64,000 nt of DNA from Prochlorococcus sp. AG-424-P16 (GCA_003213255.1 QCNI01000005.1:1-64000), one strand, 5' to 3'; positions 42,429 through 52,437 are shown, counted from the first letter of the stretch. Translations and numbers: made by a program. The notes: generated by a model not told the origin, from the sequence alone.

Positions 42429-43808
42429 GTGTGGCAAGAAATTAATTACACAGAAGATCCAATTGATCTTTTGGTTCCTAATATTACTTATAAAATAAAA
42501 CCTGCAGAAATTGAAAGTATTGAAGCTAATTCTATTGCTGAAGAAATAGGATTTGAATCAGGTGATTCAATTATTAGTATCAATGGGAAAAAACCAAGAG
42601 ATCTAATTGATTATCAGATTCTGATTAGTGAAGAAATTTTAGACATATCAGTTTTAGATAAAAATCATGTGATTCACAATATAAATATTGAAAAAGATCA
42701 AGACGTTAATTTAGGTATAAATTTTAAAGATGCATTATTTGATTCAATCAAGCAATGTAATAATAAATGTCCATTTTGTTTTATTGATCAACAGCCAAGT
42801 GGTAAAAGACAAAGCCTTTACATAAAAGATGATGATTATAGATTAAGTTTCCTATATGGCTCTTATTTAACTCTTACGAATTTAAAAAAAGAAGACTGGG
42901 AAAGGATTGCTATGCAAAAACTATCCCCACTTTTTATTTCAGTTCATGCTACTGATCCCGCGACAAGAGAAAAATTATTAAAAAATAAAAAAGCAGGAGT
43001 GATACTTGATCAAATTTCGTGGTTTAAAAAAAACTCTATTCAAATACATGCTCAAATTGTTGTTTGTCCAGATATAAATGATGGGGATATTCTTGAGAAA
43101 TCAATTTTGGAACTTGCTAAATTCTACAAAAAAACCTCTCAAACAGTACTTTCAGTCGCGATAGTTCCTGTAGGACTTACAAAATTTAGACCTGAAAATG
43201 ATGGATTAAAATCAATAAGCCCAGAATACGCAAAAAAAACTATTAAACAATTAGAGAGAATTCAAGCCTCTCTACAAATTACTCTTGGGACTCGTTTTTG
43301 TTGGCTGGCAGACGAATGGTATTTAATTGCTGGTATAAATTTACCTAGTTACAAAACCTACGAAAATATGCCACAAGAATCTAATGGAGTTGGGACTATT
43401 AGAAATTTTCTAGAAGCATTAAGAGAGAAGACTCAAAACCTACCTCAAAAAGTAAAAAAGCCAAAAAAAGTTAGTTGGATTGTTGGTAAATTAGTTTATG
43501 AAGCCCTGCTTCCTACAGTTAAGAAATTAAATTTAATTAATGGATTAACAATTAATTTATATGGTTTACCAAGTATTTATTGGGGTCAAGATCAAGTCGT
43601 TACAGGTCTTCTTACTGGAGAAGATCTAATTTGCGGGCTGAAAAATAAGGATTTAGGAGAAGCTGTTTATATACCATCTATTATGTTAAAAATGAATACT
43701 GATTTATTTTTAGATGATAAAAATATTCAAGAAGTTGAGAATCAAATAAATACTAAAATTCACGTTCTTGATGATTCAAATGATATTATTAATACTTTGA
43801 TTGGTTAA
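42429..43808 (+). CDS. PDZ-containing radical SAM-like Fe-S protein (DUF512 family), GTG start
   Basis: CNNKCPFCFIDQQPSGKRQSLYIKDDDYRLSFLYGSYLTLTN. Confidence 0.92.
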   Translation: MWQEINYTEDPIDLLVPNITYKIKPAEIESIEANSIAEEIGFESGDSIISINGKKPRDLIDYQILISEEILDISVLDKNHVIHNINIEKDQDVNLGINFKDALFDSIKQCNNKCPFCFIDQQPSGKRQSLYIKDDDYRLSFLYGSYLTLTNLKKEDWERIAMQKLSPLFISVHATDPATREKLLKNKKAGVILDQISWFKKNSIQIHAQIVVCPDINDGDILEKSILELAKFYKKTSQTVLSVAIVPVGLTKFRPENDGLKSISPEYAKKTIKQLERIQASLQITLGTRFCWLADEWYLIAGINLPSYKTYENMPQESNGVGTIRNFLEALREKTQNLPQKVKKPKKVSWIVGKLVYEALLPTVKKLNLINGLTINLYGLPSIYWGQDQVVTGLLTGEDLICGLKNKDLGEAVYIPSIMLKMNTDLFLDDKNIQEVENQINTKIHVLDDSNDIINTLIG

Positions 43809-43833
43809 TCGAATATTTTCGAAACTATAAAAC

Positions 43834-45261
43834 ATGCAAAGAAGAGTAATAAATCCTTTCTTATTATTGCCGCTTACTCTAAGTATCAATACCTTTGATG
43901 TTCTATCGAGCGAAACAAAAAATTACATCGATAATATTCTAGAAGAAAAATCAAATATTACTTTTGTTGATTATCAAGAAATAGAAAAACTTGTATTAAA
44001 TAATCAAGAATTAAAATCATCACAAAACCTAGTAGCCTCTGCAAGATTTAATCTTTCCAGTCAAATTGCCAAAAGATACCCATCCTTAAATTTTCAAGCC
44101 AATGGGTTACCAAAATATGTCGCAGGTAAAAAATACAATAGCAATTCCTCTACTTTAAAAACATCACAATTTACGGCTAATCCCTCCCTGAATATTAAAT
44201 GGGATGTAATTGCCCCGCTAAGAGAATCAGAAATTAAAATTGCCAATACAAATTACAAAATTGTCGAAAATAATTATGAGATTAAGAAAAAAGATTTAAT
44301 AAAAGAAGCAAGAATCAGATATCACAAATACAAAAAGTCATATCAAGATATCCAAAATAAAAAATTCACACTTGATTTATCAATTACAACTTTAGAAAAT
44401 GCTAAAGCGAAGCTAGATGCTGGACTTGGTACAAAATTTGAAGTTCTTGAAGCAGAAGCTCAATTATCTCGAGATCAACAATCACTTAATGAAAAGAAAA
44501 TAGAACATGAAATTAATAAAATTTCTCTTAAAGAGATCCTTAATCTTAAGCAAGATTTCGAAACTAATAAAGAGCAAAATCTTATAGGATTTTGGAATCA
44601 TAAATTGAATAAGAATATTAATGAGGGTTTGGATAAAAATCTTTCCTTAAAAAACCTTATTCTTCAAAAATCAATCAAAAAGAGCCAAGCAGAGAGCTTT
44701 TTAGCGCAAAATAAGCCAAATATTTATATCAGTAATTCATTATCTAGTACATTTTCAAAGGGTGACTCTCTAGTAACTAATATCGACTCTGAAAAATCTG
44801 GATCTAATTATACAAATACCATAAGTCTAAATTTTGCATGGAGTATTTTTGATGGCGGACAAAATAAGAACTCCTACAAATCAAAAATAGCAGATGCAGA
44901 ATCCGAAAAATATGCTTATGAAAATCTAAAAAATGTTTTAACTACAAGTATTAATCAAGCCTATTTAAATCTTAAATTAAATGAAGAAAAAATAATTTCT
45001 TCTCTTAAAGAAATTGAATCTAGCAAAGAGTCTGTAAGGCTTTCCAAACTTAGATATGATGTTGGAATATCAACTCTCAAAGATGTTCTTGTAAGGCAAA
45101 GTGAATTAAGTAATGCGAAATCAAAAAATATTAATGCAATATATAATTACAATTTGAGTATAGATGAATTAGAAAGATTAACTTTCCTTGATAAAAGTAA
45201 AAATTGTTTAGGTAGTAATAATACTAAAATTAAGGATACAGATTCTATTTGCAATATATAA
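43834..45261 (+). CDS. TolC-family outer-membrane efflux protein
   Basis: Long helical repeats, LDAGLGTKFEVLEAEAQLSRDQQ, LRYDVGISTLKDVLVRQSEL. Confidence 0.88.
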   Translation: MQRRVINPFLLLPLTLSINTFDVLSSETKNYIDNILEEKSNITFVDYQEIEKLVLNNQELKSSQNLVASARFNLSSQIAKRYPSLNFQANGLPKYVAGKKYNSNSSTLKTSQFTANPSLNIKWDVIAPLRESEIKIANTNYKIVENNYEIKKKDLIKEARIRYHKYKKSYQDIQNKKFTLDLSITTLENAKAKLDAGLGTKFEVLEAEAQLSRDQQSLNEKKIEHEINKISLKEILNLKQDFETNKEQNLIGFWNHKLNKNINEGLDKNLSLKNLILQKSIKKSQAESFLAQNKPNIYISNSLSSTFSKGDSLVTNIDSEKSGSNYTNTISLNFAWSIFDGGQNKNSYKSKIADAESEKYAYENLKNVLTTSINQAYLNLKLNEEKIISSLKEIESSKESVRLSKLRYDVGISTLKDVLVRQSELSNAKSKNINAIYNYNLSIDELERLTFLDKSKNCLGSNNTKIKDTDSICNI

Positions 45262-46064
45262 AGATGAATCCACCAAATTTAACTAATAAGCAGCTACGTG
45301 ATTTAGATTCTTTATTTGAATTGGTTAGCCAACGTCAAACAAAAGATTTTGGAAATATCAGCGCCAGCAATAAAGCAGATGGCTCATTATTAACAAGTTG
45401 TGATTTATGGAGTGACAAAACAATCGTAGATGGCTTAGCTTCTATAGCTCCAGGTGAAGGCGTTCTTAGTGAAGAAGGGCAAAAGTTAATTCCAAATTCA
45501 AAAGCTTATTGGGTGGTCGATCCACTCGATGGGACAACAAATTTTGCTGCCGGTATTCCTTACTGGTCTATATCTGTAGCAAGGTTCGTTGATGGTAAAC
45601 CGCAATCTTCTTTTTTAATAATTCCAACATTAAAAAAAAAGTTTGTATCCATTAAAGGTAAAGGGGTTTGGTTAAATAATAAGAGAATTGATCCTAGCCA
45701 AAATAATCGTCAAAGTGAATGCATTTCTTTATGTAGTAGATCAATAAAAATTTTACAAAAAAAACCAAACTCAGTATTTCCTGGCAAAATCAGACTCTTA
45801 GGTGTATCTAGTTTAAATCTTACAAGTGTAGCGATGGGACAAACTTTCGGAGCAATAGAATCAACCCCTAAGATATGGGATATTGCGGCAGCATGGCTGA
45901 TATTAGAAGAACTCAATTGTTCTATAAAGTGGTTAGAAACAGATCCTTTAAATTTAATTTCAGGAGAAGACTTAAGCGATGTTAATTTTCCATTAATTAC
46001 TTGTAGATCTATTGAAAAATTTGAAATTTTAAAGCCATGGAGCAATTTGTTATTAGCAAAATAG
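45249..46064 (+). CDS. Inositol monophosphatase family protein
   Basis: LSEEGQK, WVVDPLDGTTNFAAGIPYWSIS, IWDIAAAWLILEE. Confidence 0.93.
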   Translation: MQYIKMNPPNLTNKQLRDLDSLFELVSQRQTKDFGNISASNKADGSLLTSCDLWSDKTIVDGLASIAPGEGVLSEEGQKLIPNSKAYWVVDPLDGTTNFAAGIPYWSISVARFVDGKPQSSFLIIPTLKKKFVSIKGKGVWLNNKRIDPSQNNRQSECISLCSRSIKILQKKPNSVFPGKIRLLGVSSLNLTSVAMGQTFGAIESTPKIWDIAAAWLILEELNCSIKWLETDPLNLISGEDLSDVNFPLITCRSIEKFEILKPWSNLLLAK

Positions 46065-46139
46065 TTGCATCATAAATAAAAAATTACTTGAATAATTTCT
46101 TAATCAGATACAATAAAAATTAAATAAATAAATAAATAT

Positions 46140-47069
46140 TTGAAGAAAATAAATATGCAAAGAAGCTCAACATGGATACTGAAAAGTTTATGGGGTGCTT
46201 GTGAGCGATGGAGCAAATCTGATTGTGTTGATTTAAGTGCTGCATTTGCATACTACACACTTCAATCATTTTTTCCCATCCTTCTAATTTCTCTTTCAAT
46301 AGCTTCATGGTTCCTAGGTAAACAAGAAGGATTAGATCAACAAATAATTGCCATTGCTGCTCAGCTTTTGCCTCCTTCAGTAGTTGAGTTAGTAGAGACA
46401 ACATTATTTAATTTAATAGATCAAGGTTTTGGAGCAGGAATTCTTGGAGCTATGTTTTTGCTTTTTACAGCAGGAAATGCATATCTATCTCTTCAAAGAG
46501 GTTCGGATAGGCTCTGGGAGGACGAAATTCCTTCTAAAAAAGTTAATGCTGCTTGGAGAGTGCAAGCTTCGAAGTTTCTTCGAAATAGAGTTGAAGCCTT
46601 TTTAATAGTATTTTTCATTGGTTTTTTAATGGTACTAGATCAAATTAGTGCAAATCTTAGGATGATCCCAAGTAACGTTTTAGAAAATCTTTCAAAATCT
46701 AATAATCTTATTTCTGATTTACTATTAAAGTTGCCTTTATTACAAGTTGGTCAGTTTGCAATACCATTAATTGGCTTTACTTTAATGGCTCTTTTATTAC
46801 AAGCACTTTTACCCAGTAGAAAAGTTCCATTGAAACCACTGTTACCGGGATCTTTTCTTATTGGAATTGGCCTAACCACTTTGAACCTAGCAGTAAGTAA
46901 AAGTATTCTCTCACTTGGAGTAAGATTTCAAGCATACGGTTTTATTGGAGGTTTTCTAGTACTTACTTTGTGGGTGTGGCTATTAGGAGTGATTTTATAT
47001 TTTGGACAATGTTGGAGCGTAGTAATTGCTAGTATGACTTTAGTAAATAAAAAAAGAAATTATAGATAA
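46140..47069 (+). CDS. YihY/BrkB family membrane protein
   Basis: DLSAAFAYYTLQSFFPILLISLSIA; multi-TM; TTG start. Confidence 0.9.
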   Translation: MKKINMQRSSTWILKSLWGACERWSKSDCVDLSAAFAYYTLQSFFPILLISLSIASWFLGKQEGLDQQIIAIAAQLLPPSVVELVETTLFNLIDQGFGAGILGAMFLLFTAGNAYLSLQRGSDRLWEDEIPSKKVNAAWRVQASKFLRNRVEAFLIVFFIGFLMVLDQISANLRMIPSNVLENLSKSNNLISDLLLKLPLLQVGQFAIPLIGFTLMALLLQALLPSRKVPLKPLLPGSFLIGIGLTTLNLAVSKSILSLGVRFQAYGFIGGFLVLTLWVWLLGVILYFGQCWSVVIASMTLVNKKRNYR

Positions 47070-47080
47070 GGATAACTAAG

Positions 47081-47422
47081 GTGAATTATTTTCTTAAAGC
47101 TAATAAAAGTCTTCTTACTTACACATTAATCATACTTATCGTTATTCCAATTTTTGGATTTAACTTTTTCATTAGCTTTGTCGGAAATATTCTACTTCTT
47201 TTATTTTTAATTCCTCTTCTATTATTAGTTTTAGTGATTATGGGTTTTAACTCTTACAAATCTAAAGTTAATACATGCAGTAATTGTGGGGCAATATCAT
47301 TAGGTTTAAGTGAAACCTGCATGAATTGCGGTGCAGATTTAAAGAATATAAATAAGAAAAATAAATTAGATAAAAAGCCTGGTGAAAGTACCATTGATGT
47401 GAAAGCAGAAGAAATTAAGTAA
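47081..47422 (+). CDS. Small membrane protein with C-terminal zinc ribbon
   Basis: Two hydrophobic stretches then CSNCGAISLGLSETCMNCGAD; GTG start. Confidence 0.75.
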   Translation: MNYFLKANKSLLTYTLIILIVIPIFGFNFFISFVGNILLLLFLIPLLLLVLVIMGFNSYKSKVNTCSNCGAISLGLSETCMNCGADLKNINKKNKLDKKPGESTIDVKAEEIK

Positions 47423-47426
47423 AATA

Positions 47427-47573
47427 CTAACCTATTCCAATTTGTCGAAGAATACTCTGTCCAGTAATTAATTCAGTACCAAGTCCAATCAAAATACCCA
47501 TCATTGCCATACGGCCATTCCAAGTTTCTGCAAAATTTACAAACCCAAATCTTGGTTGATCGTCTTTATTCAT
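47427..47573 (-). CDS. hli: High-light-inducible (Hli/CAB-ELIP) protein
   Basis: MNKDDQPRFGFVNFAETWNGRMAMMGILIGLGTELITGQSILRQIGIG*; ETWNGRMAM chlorophyll-binding motif. Confidence 0.95.
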   Translation of the reverse strand: MNKDDQPRFGFVNFAETWNGRMAMMGILIGLGTELITGQSILRQIGIG

Positions 47574-47642
47574 AATTAACTAAATGGTTCATCAGAGTAT
47601 TTTAACGTTTTAAAGAAGATTTTATGAAAAATAATAAATTAT

Positions 47643-48026
47643 TTATTTAATATGTCTTATACCATCAACAGGTCTATACTCATCTCCAGTTAATTCCTCA
47701 TATACAATGGCTGGCAATCCTGTATCAAACATTGTTTGCAATGCTTCTTTTAACATAGGATTCCAACCTCCAGTACTAACTTTTCCATGTCTTACAGTCC
47801 AGTCCCAAGTCCCTTGAAGATCTCTAGGGAGTCTACCTTCTCTATCTCTTCGCGCAACTAAGTCTAAAGATTCAACTATACCAACAATAACTGGATTTTT
47901 ACCGTAAGAAGGAGTTAAGCTTAGTTCAAGTCTCATTGGATCTTCTTTAACAATTTTCAAACGAAACCTTGGTGGCAATTTGAGAGATCTTATTACCGCT
48001 GAAACGATTTTTGTTCGTAATTCCAA
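47643..48026 (-). CDS. Conserved cyanobacterial hypothetical protein
   Basis: 127-aa conserved-looking ORF (VESLDLVARRDREGRLPRDLQGTWDWTVRHGKVSTGGWNPM). Confidence 0.75.
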   Translation of the reverse strand: MELRTKIVSAVIRSLKLPPRFRLKIVKEDPMRLELSLTPSYGKNPVIVGIVESLDLVARRDREGRLPRDLQGTWDWTVRHGKVSTGGWNPMLKEALQTMFDTGLPAIVYEELTGDEYRPVDGIRHIK

Positions 48027-48050
48027 TTTTTTTCCTTAGATGTATTTTGA

Positions 48051-48314
48051 TTAATCAGTTGTTGAACCTTTTTCTCCTAATGTAGAGTCATTATCATTAG
48101 AAAATCTTACTGTTAATAACTCCTCTTCTGTTATGTTACCTGATTGATCTAAAAGTTCCGGATGTATTGTGTACTTTTTTTGTTTAAAACTGGAAGTATT
48201 AAAGCGTTTATTTTTATTATCAGATATGCCCCAGCCATTAGACATAACTTTAAAAGCTTTCCACACTAAATACGTTAAGGCCGCAGAATATATAATTGGA
48301 AAAAGAATCGTCAT
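48051..48314 (-). CDS. Small membrane protein (possibly DUF2973-like)
   Basis: N-terminal TM, KYTIHPELLDQSGNITEEELLTVRF. Confidence 0.65.
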   Translation of the reverse strand: MTILFPIIYSAALTYLVWKAFKVMSNGWGISDNKNKRFNTSSFKQKKYTIHPELLDQSGNITEEELLTVRFSNDNDSTLGEKGSTTD

Positions 48315-48446
48315 TTAACTTATAAATTAGTGGTTATATTTTTAATATCATAGCCCGAAAAAAAGAAATTTAGCTATTTTAAGTAACTAAATTATTCTCT
48401 AGATTTAATTAATCAAATTACAAGTTATATTTAAATTACACTAGTA

Positions 48447-49607
48447 TTGTGGATAGAATCTCTAGAAGAACGTAAGAAATCAAAATTGAAAAGATACATC
48501 CAAAAGCTATTACTAATCGTCTCATTAATTTCATTTGGTATTACATATCCGCCAAAAGTAATACCCCAGCCGTTAAGTAAACCAAAACTTAATGGAGTTA
48601 GTTTATTTTCAAACAAATCTTTCATAACTAAAGCCGTAGAAAGAACCGGTGCAGCTGTGGTAACAATTGATACTCAAAGATATGTTAAAAAAAGAAATTA
48701 TCCAAGAAATTCTCAACTATTTCTAGACCCATATTTTGAAAGATTTTTTGGATTAGATTTGCCTAACGAAAATCGGCCAAGGATAGAGCAAAACCAAGGC
48801 AGTGGATTTATTTTTGCAGATGGACTTGTAATGACCAATGCTCATGTAGTGAATGGATCAGATAAGGTAATTGTTGGTTTAACCAATGGCAAAAAAATAA
48901 ACGCTAAACTGATAGGCCAAGACTCTTTTACTGATTTAGCTGTGCTAAAGATTGAAGGGAAAGGGCCCTGGCCAATAGCAAAATTGGGCGATTCTGCAAA
49001 GATTAAAGTTGGTGATTGGGCTATAGCCGTTGGAAATCCATTCGGACTGGAAAACACAGTTACGCTTGGTATTATTAGTAATCTAAATAGAAACGTAACT
49101 CAATTAGGAATATATGATAAAAAACTTGAACTGATACAAACAGACGCTGCAATTAATCCTGGCAATTCTGGAGGTCCACTATTGAATAGCGATGGAGAAG
49201 TAATTGGTATTAATACATTGATAAGATCAGGTCCAGGAGCGGGTTTGAGTTTCGCAATCCCAATTAATAAAGCTAAGGAAATTGCCTATCAACTTTTAAA
49301 AAATGGGAAAGTAATACATCCTATGATTGGAATTAGCCTAATAGAAGAAAGTATTTCTGAGAGAAACAATAATGTCGTAAAAGTTAGATATGTAGTGCCG
49401 AACAGTCCAGCTGAAAAAAGTGGAATCAAGATAGATGATATTTTAATTAAAATAGGCAATAAAGATATTGAAACCGCATCAGACGTAATAGAACAAATTA
49501 GTAAAAACGGTATCAAAAAACAAGTAAATATATTATTGAAGCGTAAAAATAAATTTATTAAATTAAAAGTGATACCAACTGATATTACTAATCTACAAAA
49601 TAACTAA
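48447..49607 (+). CDS. HtrA/Deg-type serine protease with PDZ domain
   Basis: NAHVV, SFTDLAVLKI, NPGNSGGPLLN catalytic motifs; C-terminal PDZ. Confidence 0.95.
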   Translation: MWIESLEERKKSKLKRYIQKLLLIVSLISFGITYPPKVIPQPLSKPKLNGVSLFSNKSFITKAVERTGAAVVTIDTQRYVKKRNYPRNSQLFLDPYFERFFGLDLPNENRPRIEQNQGSGFIFADGLVMTNAHVVNGSDKVIVGLTNGKKINAKLIGQDSFTDLAVLKIEGKGPWPIAKLGDSAKIKVGDWAIAVGNPFGLENTVTLGIISNLNRNVTQLGIYDKKLELIQTDAAINPGNSGGPLLNSDGEVIGINTLIRSGPGAGLSFAIPINKAKEIAYQLLKNGKVIHPMIGISLIEESISERNNNVVKVRYVVPNSPAEKSGIKIDDILIKIGNKDIETASDVIEQISKNGIKKQVNILLKRKNKFIKLKVIPTDITNLQNN

Positions 49608-49612
49608 AAAAT

Positions 49613-49756
49613 TTAATTATCATTCCTTTTCAGTACTTCCACATATCTAAAAATACATCTCCCATCCCTTATATCGCAGGAAGTAATGCATTCAAAATAA
49701 CTTTCAGTAGGATCAGAAATTTGAATGTATTTTTCTTGGAAATCGTAATTTTTCAT
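49613..49756 (-). CDS. 47-aa small ORF
   Basis: MKNYDFQEKYIQISDPTESYFECITSCDIRDGRCIFRYVEVLKRNDN*; intact, three Cys; not in the ORF track. Confidence 0.5.
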   Translation of the reverse strand: MKNYDFQEKYIQISDPTESYFECITSCDIRDGRCIFRYVEVLKRNDN

Positions 49757-49865
49757 TTAAATTATTAGAACCTATTTTTTAATTTAAGATTAATAAAGGA
49801 TCGTAAACTATGTAAAGATAAATGAGTGATCTTACTTAGCCAATTGTAAATTTCATTAAAAGTAA

Positions 49866-51491
49866 TCAAATTTTTTGGCTTTGAGTTTTGCCTAAAAAAT
49901 ATTCATAATTGCCATCATATGAAAATAACTTCGAATCTTTAATTTCAATAATTCTATTTGCAACCTTTGAAATAAAATACCTATCATGAGAAATGATTAA
50001 TAATGAACCTTTATAATTTTTAATTGCTAATTCTAAGTTTTCCTTAGATTGCAGATCCAAATGATTAGTTGGTTCGTCCAAAAGAAGGAAATTACTAGGA
50101 TTAATAATCATGAGCGCCAATGCTAATCTTGCCTTTTCTCCCCCACTAAGTTGTTTAATATATTTAAAAACAGTTTCATTTTGAAAGCCAAAACCCCCTA
50201 AAAATGTTCTAACTTTTTTTTGGGACCATTCTGGAGACTTATTACATATTAAATCAATAACCCTTTCATCAAGTGAAAGTGCTTCGGCCTGATTCTGTTC
50301 ATAATAGCTAGTAATTATATTATGTTTACCAAGATTAATTTCTCCAATTTCAGGAGATATTTTTTTCATAATAATTTTAAGCAATGTAGATTTGCCGCAG
50401 CCATTAGGTCCCAATAATGCTATTTTCTGCCCAGAAGAAATTTTTAAATTAATATCTAAAAAAAGAATTTTATCCTCGAAACTATGTGACAAATTTTTGA
50501 TATTTAGAACTAATTTTCCTGAGCGAGGGCACTCTGGAAAATTAAAAACAGGACTTTTAGATTTTGGTATGGGAGCCTCAATTTTTGAAATCTTTTTTAA
50601 TTGTTTTTCTCTACTCTTTGCTTGAGAACTTCTAGTTGCGCTAGCTCTAAATCTATCTATGTACCTCTTCTGTAAATCAATTTCTTTTTGTTGTAATTGA
50701 TATGCCTTATTTTGAGATTCTTCAATCAAAGATTTCTGTTTAACAAAAAAAGAATAGTTCCCATTATATGTTTCAGATGTTCCTCTATCTACAAAAATTA
50801 TTTTTTTACATAATTTATCTAAGAAATATCTATCATGGCTAATTATTATAACTGCAATCTTAAGCGATGATAGATATTCTTCCAACCAAAAAATAGTTTC
50901 TAAATCTAAATGATTGGTTGGTTCATCCAGTAAGAGTAAATCAGGTTTTTGTAAGATTATTTTTCCAAGTGCAACTTTCATCTGCCAGCCACCTGAGAAA
51001 TTACCAACTAATTTATCAGCATCTTCTATAGAAAAGCCTAATTTTGGTAATATTTTTTCTACATCAAATTGCATTTTATAACCACCTAAAGCTTCAAATT
51101 CTGCTTGATATTTTGCGAGTTGATTTACAAATATTTCAAATTCATCGGAATCTTTTTTTATATCCAATGATTTCATTTTTTTTTCAATTTCTAAAAGTTT
51201 AACGGCAACAATTTGTATATCTTTAAAAGAACTTTCTAATTCCTGTCTCACTGAAAAATTCAAATTGCAATCAAACTCTTGCTTTAAATGAGCAATTTTA
51301 GGATTTCCTTCTTTGATGATCTTTCCACTTGTTTGCTCTTCCTCTCCAATTAAAATCTTAAATTGGGTTGATTTGCCTGCACCATTAGAACCAACTAAGC
51401 CAACTTTTTCTCCTTTCTTAATCTCCCAACTAATATTTTTTAAAACAACATCTGTAGAATAAATTTTGCTTACACCTTCAAATCTAATCAC
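49866..51491 (-). CDS. ABC-F family ATPase
   Basis: Two ABC domains: GSNGAGKSTQFKIL, GPNGCGKSTLLKII, LLLDEPTNHLDL twice. Confidence 0.95.
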   Translation of the reverse strand: MIRFEGVSKIYSTDVVLKNISWEIKKGEKVGLVGSNGAGKSTQFKILIGEEEQTSGKIIKEGNPKIAHLKQEFDCNLNFSVRQELESSFKDIQIVAVKLLEIEKKMKSLDIKKDSDEFEIFVNQLAKYQAEFEALGGYKMQFDVEKILPKLGFSIEDADKLVGNFSGGWQMKVALGKIILQKPDLLLLDEPTNHLDLETIFWLEEYLSSLKIAVIIISHDRYFLDKLCKKIIFVDRGTSETYNGNYSFFVKQKSLIEESQNKAYQLQQKEIDLQKRYIDRFRASATRSSQAKSREKQLKKISKIEAPIPKSKSPVFNFPECPRSGKLVLNIKNLSHSFEDKILFLDINLKISSGQKIALLGPNGCGKSTLLKIIMKKISPEIGEINLGKHNIITSYYEQNQAEALSLDERVIDLICNKSPEWSQKKVRTFLGGFGFQNETVFKYIKQLSGGEKARLALALMIINPSNFLLLDEPTNHLDLQSKENLELAIKNYKGSLLIISHDRYFISKVANRIIEIKDSKLFSYDGNYEYFLGKTQSQKI

Positions 51492-51562
51492 TGTTTTAAA
51501 AATAGAATTTACAAAATCTGTGGGTATTTACTAAAAATTATTTTGTGGAATAAAATTAAAAA

Positions 51563-51733
51563 ATGAAAAGAATAGAACAAATTGTAGTGATTTTCATAGC
51601 TGCAGCTCTTGCAATTCCAAGTTATTGGTTTTTTTGGACTTTGGCTGGTGGAGGTGGCTACAACAAAAGAATAAAACCTATTCCTAATACAAATAATAAT
51701 TATTCGAAACCTTTTCCTAAAGACCCCCTCTAG
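51563..51733 (+). CDS. 56-aa single-TM small protein
   Basis: MKRIEQIVVIFIAAALAIPSYWFFWTLAGGGGYNKRIKPIPNTNNNYSKPFPKDPL*. Confidence 0.6.
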   Translation: MKRIEQIVVIFIAAALAIPSYWFFWTLAGGGGYNKRIKPIPNTNNNYSKPFPKDPL

Positions 51734-51947
51734 CCTTGATTAACCACATTTTAGTTGCCTCATCATCAATAGTACTCAAATATTCAATAACCTCTTCTTT
51801 AGTCACAGAAATATTTAACTCGTTGCCAATATCGCATATTTTATCTAAGGCTTTTTTGGGATTAGTTAAGGCTGTCATAAACAAAAGTTGTTTCTTTTTG
51901 GAATCGTTGGCTATCAACTTATATAGCTTTTCAGCATTACTGGACAT
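51717..51947 (-). CDS. Nif11-like domain small protein
   Basis: ALTNPKKALDKICDIGNELNISVTKEEVIEYLSTIDDEATKMWLIKARGGL*. Confidence 0.65.
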   Translation of the reverse strand: MSSNAEKLYKLIANDSKKKQLLFMTALTNPKKALDKICDIGNELNISVTKEEVIEYLSTIDDEATKMWLIKARGGL

Positions 51948-51981
51948 GTTTTAAAAATCTATTTATTAATAGATTATTACT

Positions 51982-52320
51982 TCAAGCTACATTTTGTTCA
52001 TTATATTTCATATTAGATAAATCATTATCCACATCTTTTATCTCTTTTGCAGAGGCATCTGCCATACTTCTTGCGTCTAAACATAAAACTTTTCTTAGTT
52101 TCGCAAAGTTAGCTGCGTGAGATTTTCTACCATCTTTTTGAGCATAATACTCGGACTGCTGAAGAATATGGTGAAGATGAGTTAACAAATACGGACTAAT
52201 TACAGCTGATACCAAAACGTCGCTGTTTTCATTATCGTGAGAATCAGAATGGACTAATCTTTTTTTCGGTTTATCAATTATGGAACTTTTAGGAGAATCA
52301 ATTTTTCTTGAATTTTTCAT
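51982..52320 (-). CDS. Conserved hypothetical protein
   Basis: MKNSRKIDSPKSSIIDKPKKRLVHSDSHDNENSDVLVSAVISPYLLTHLHHILQQSEYYAQ; start moved to second Met. Confidence 0.7.
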   Translation of the reverse strand: MKNSRKIDSPKSSIIDKPKKRLVHSDSHDNENSDVLVSAVISPYLLTHLHHILQQSEYYAQKDGRKSHAANFAKLRKVLCLDARSMADASAKEIKDVDNDLSNMKYNEQNVA

Positions 52321-52370
52321 AGGACAATAAAACAATTAATTGATACGGATATAAATTTCCTTACTAATAA

Positions 52371-52407
52371 TATACACAAAGATAGTATCCTTGACTAACT
52401 GTGTATA
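52371..52407. promoter_or_regulatory. Inverted repeat TATACACA-N21-TGTGTATA in the divergent intergenic region
   Basis: Perfect 8-nt arms at 52371..52378 and 52400..52407; overlaps TATACT-like -10 (52404..52409) of the + gene. Confidence 0.6.
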
Positions 52408-52437
52408 CTAATAAGTAACAGTTATCAACTTTGACTC

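Noticed and set aside
46120-46404. 94-aa minus-strand ORF
   Set aside because: Antisense to the well-supported YihY/BrkB gene; no recognisable family.
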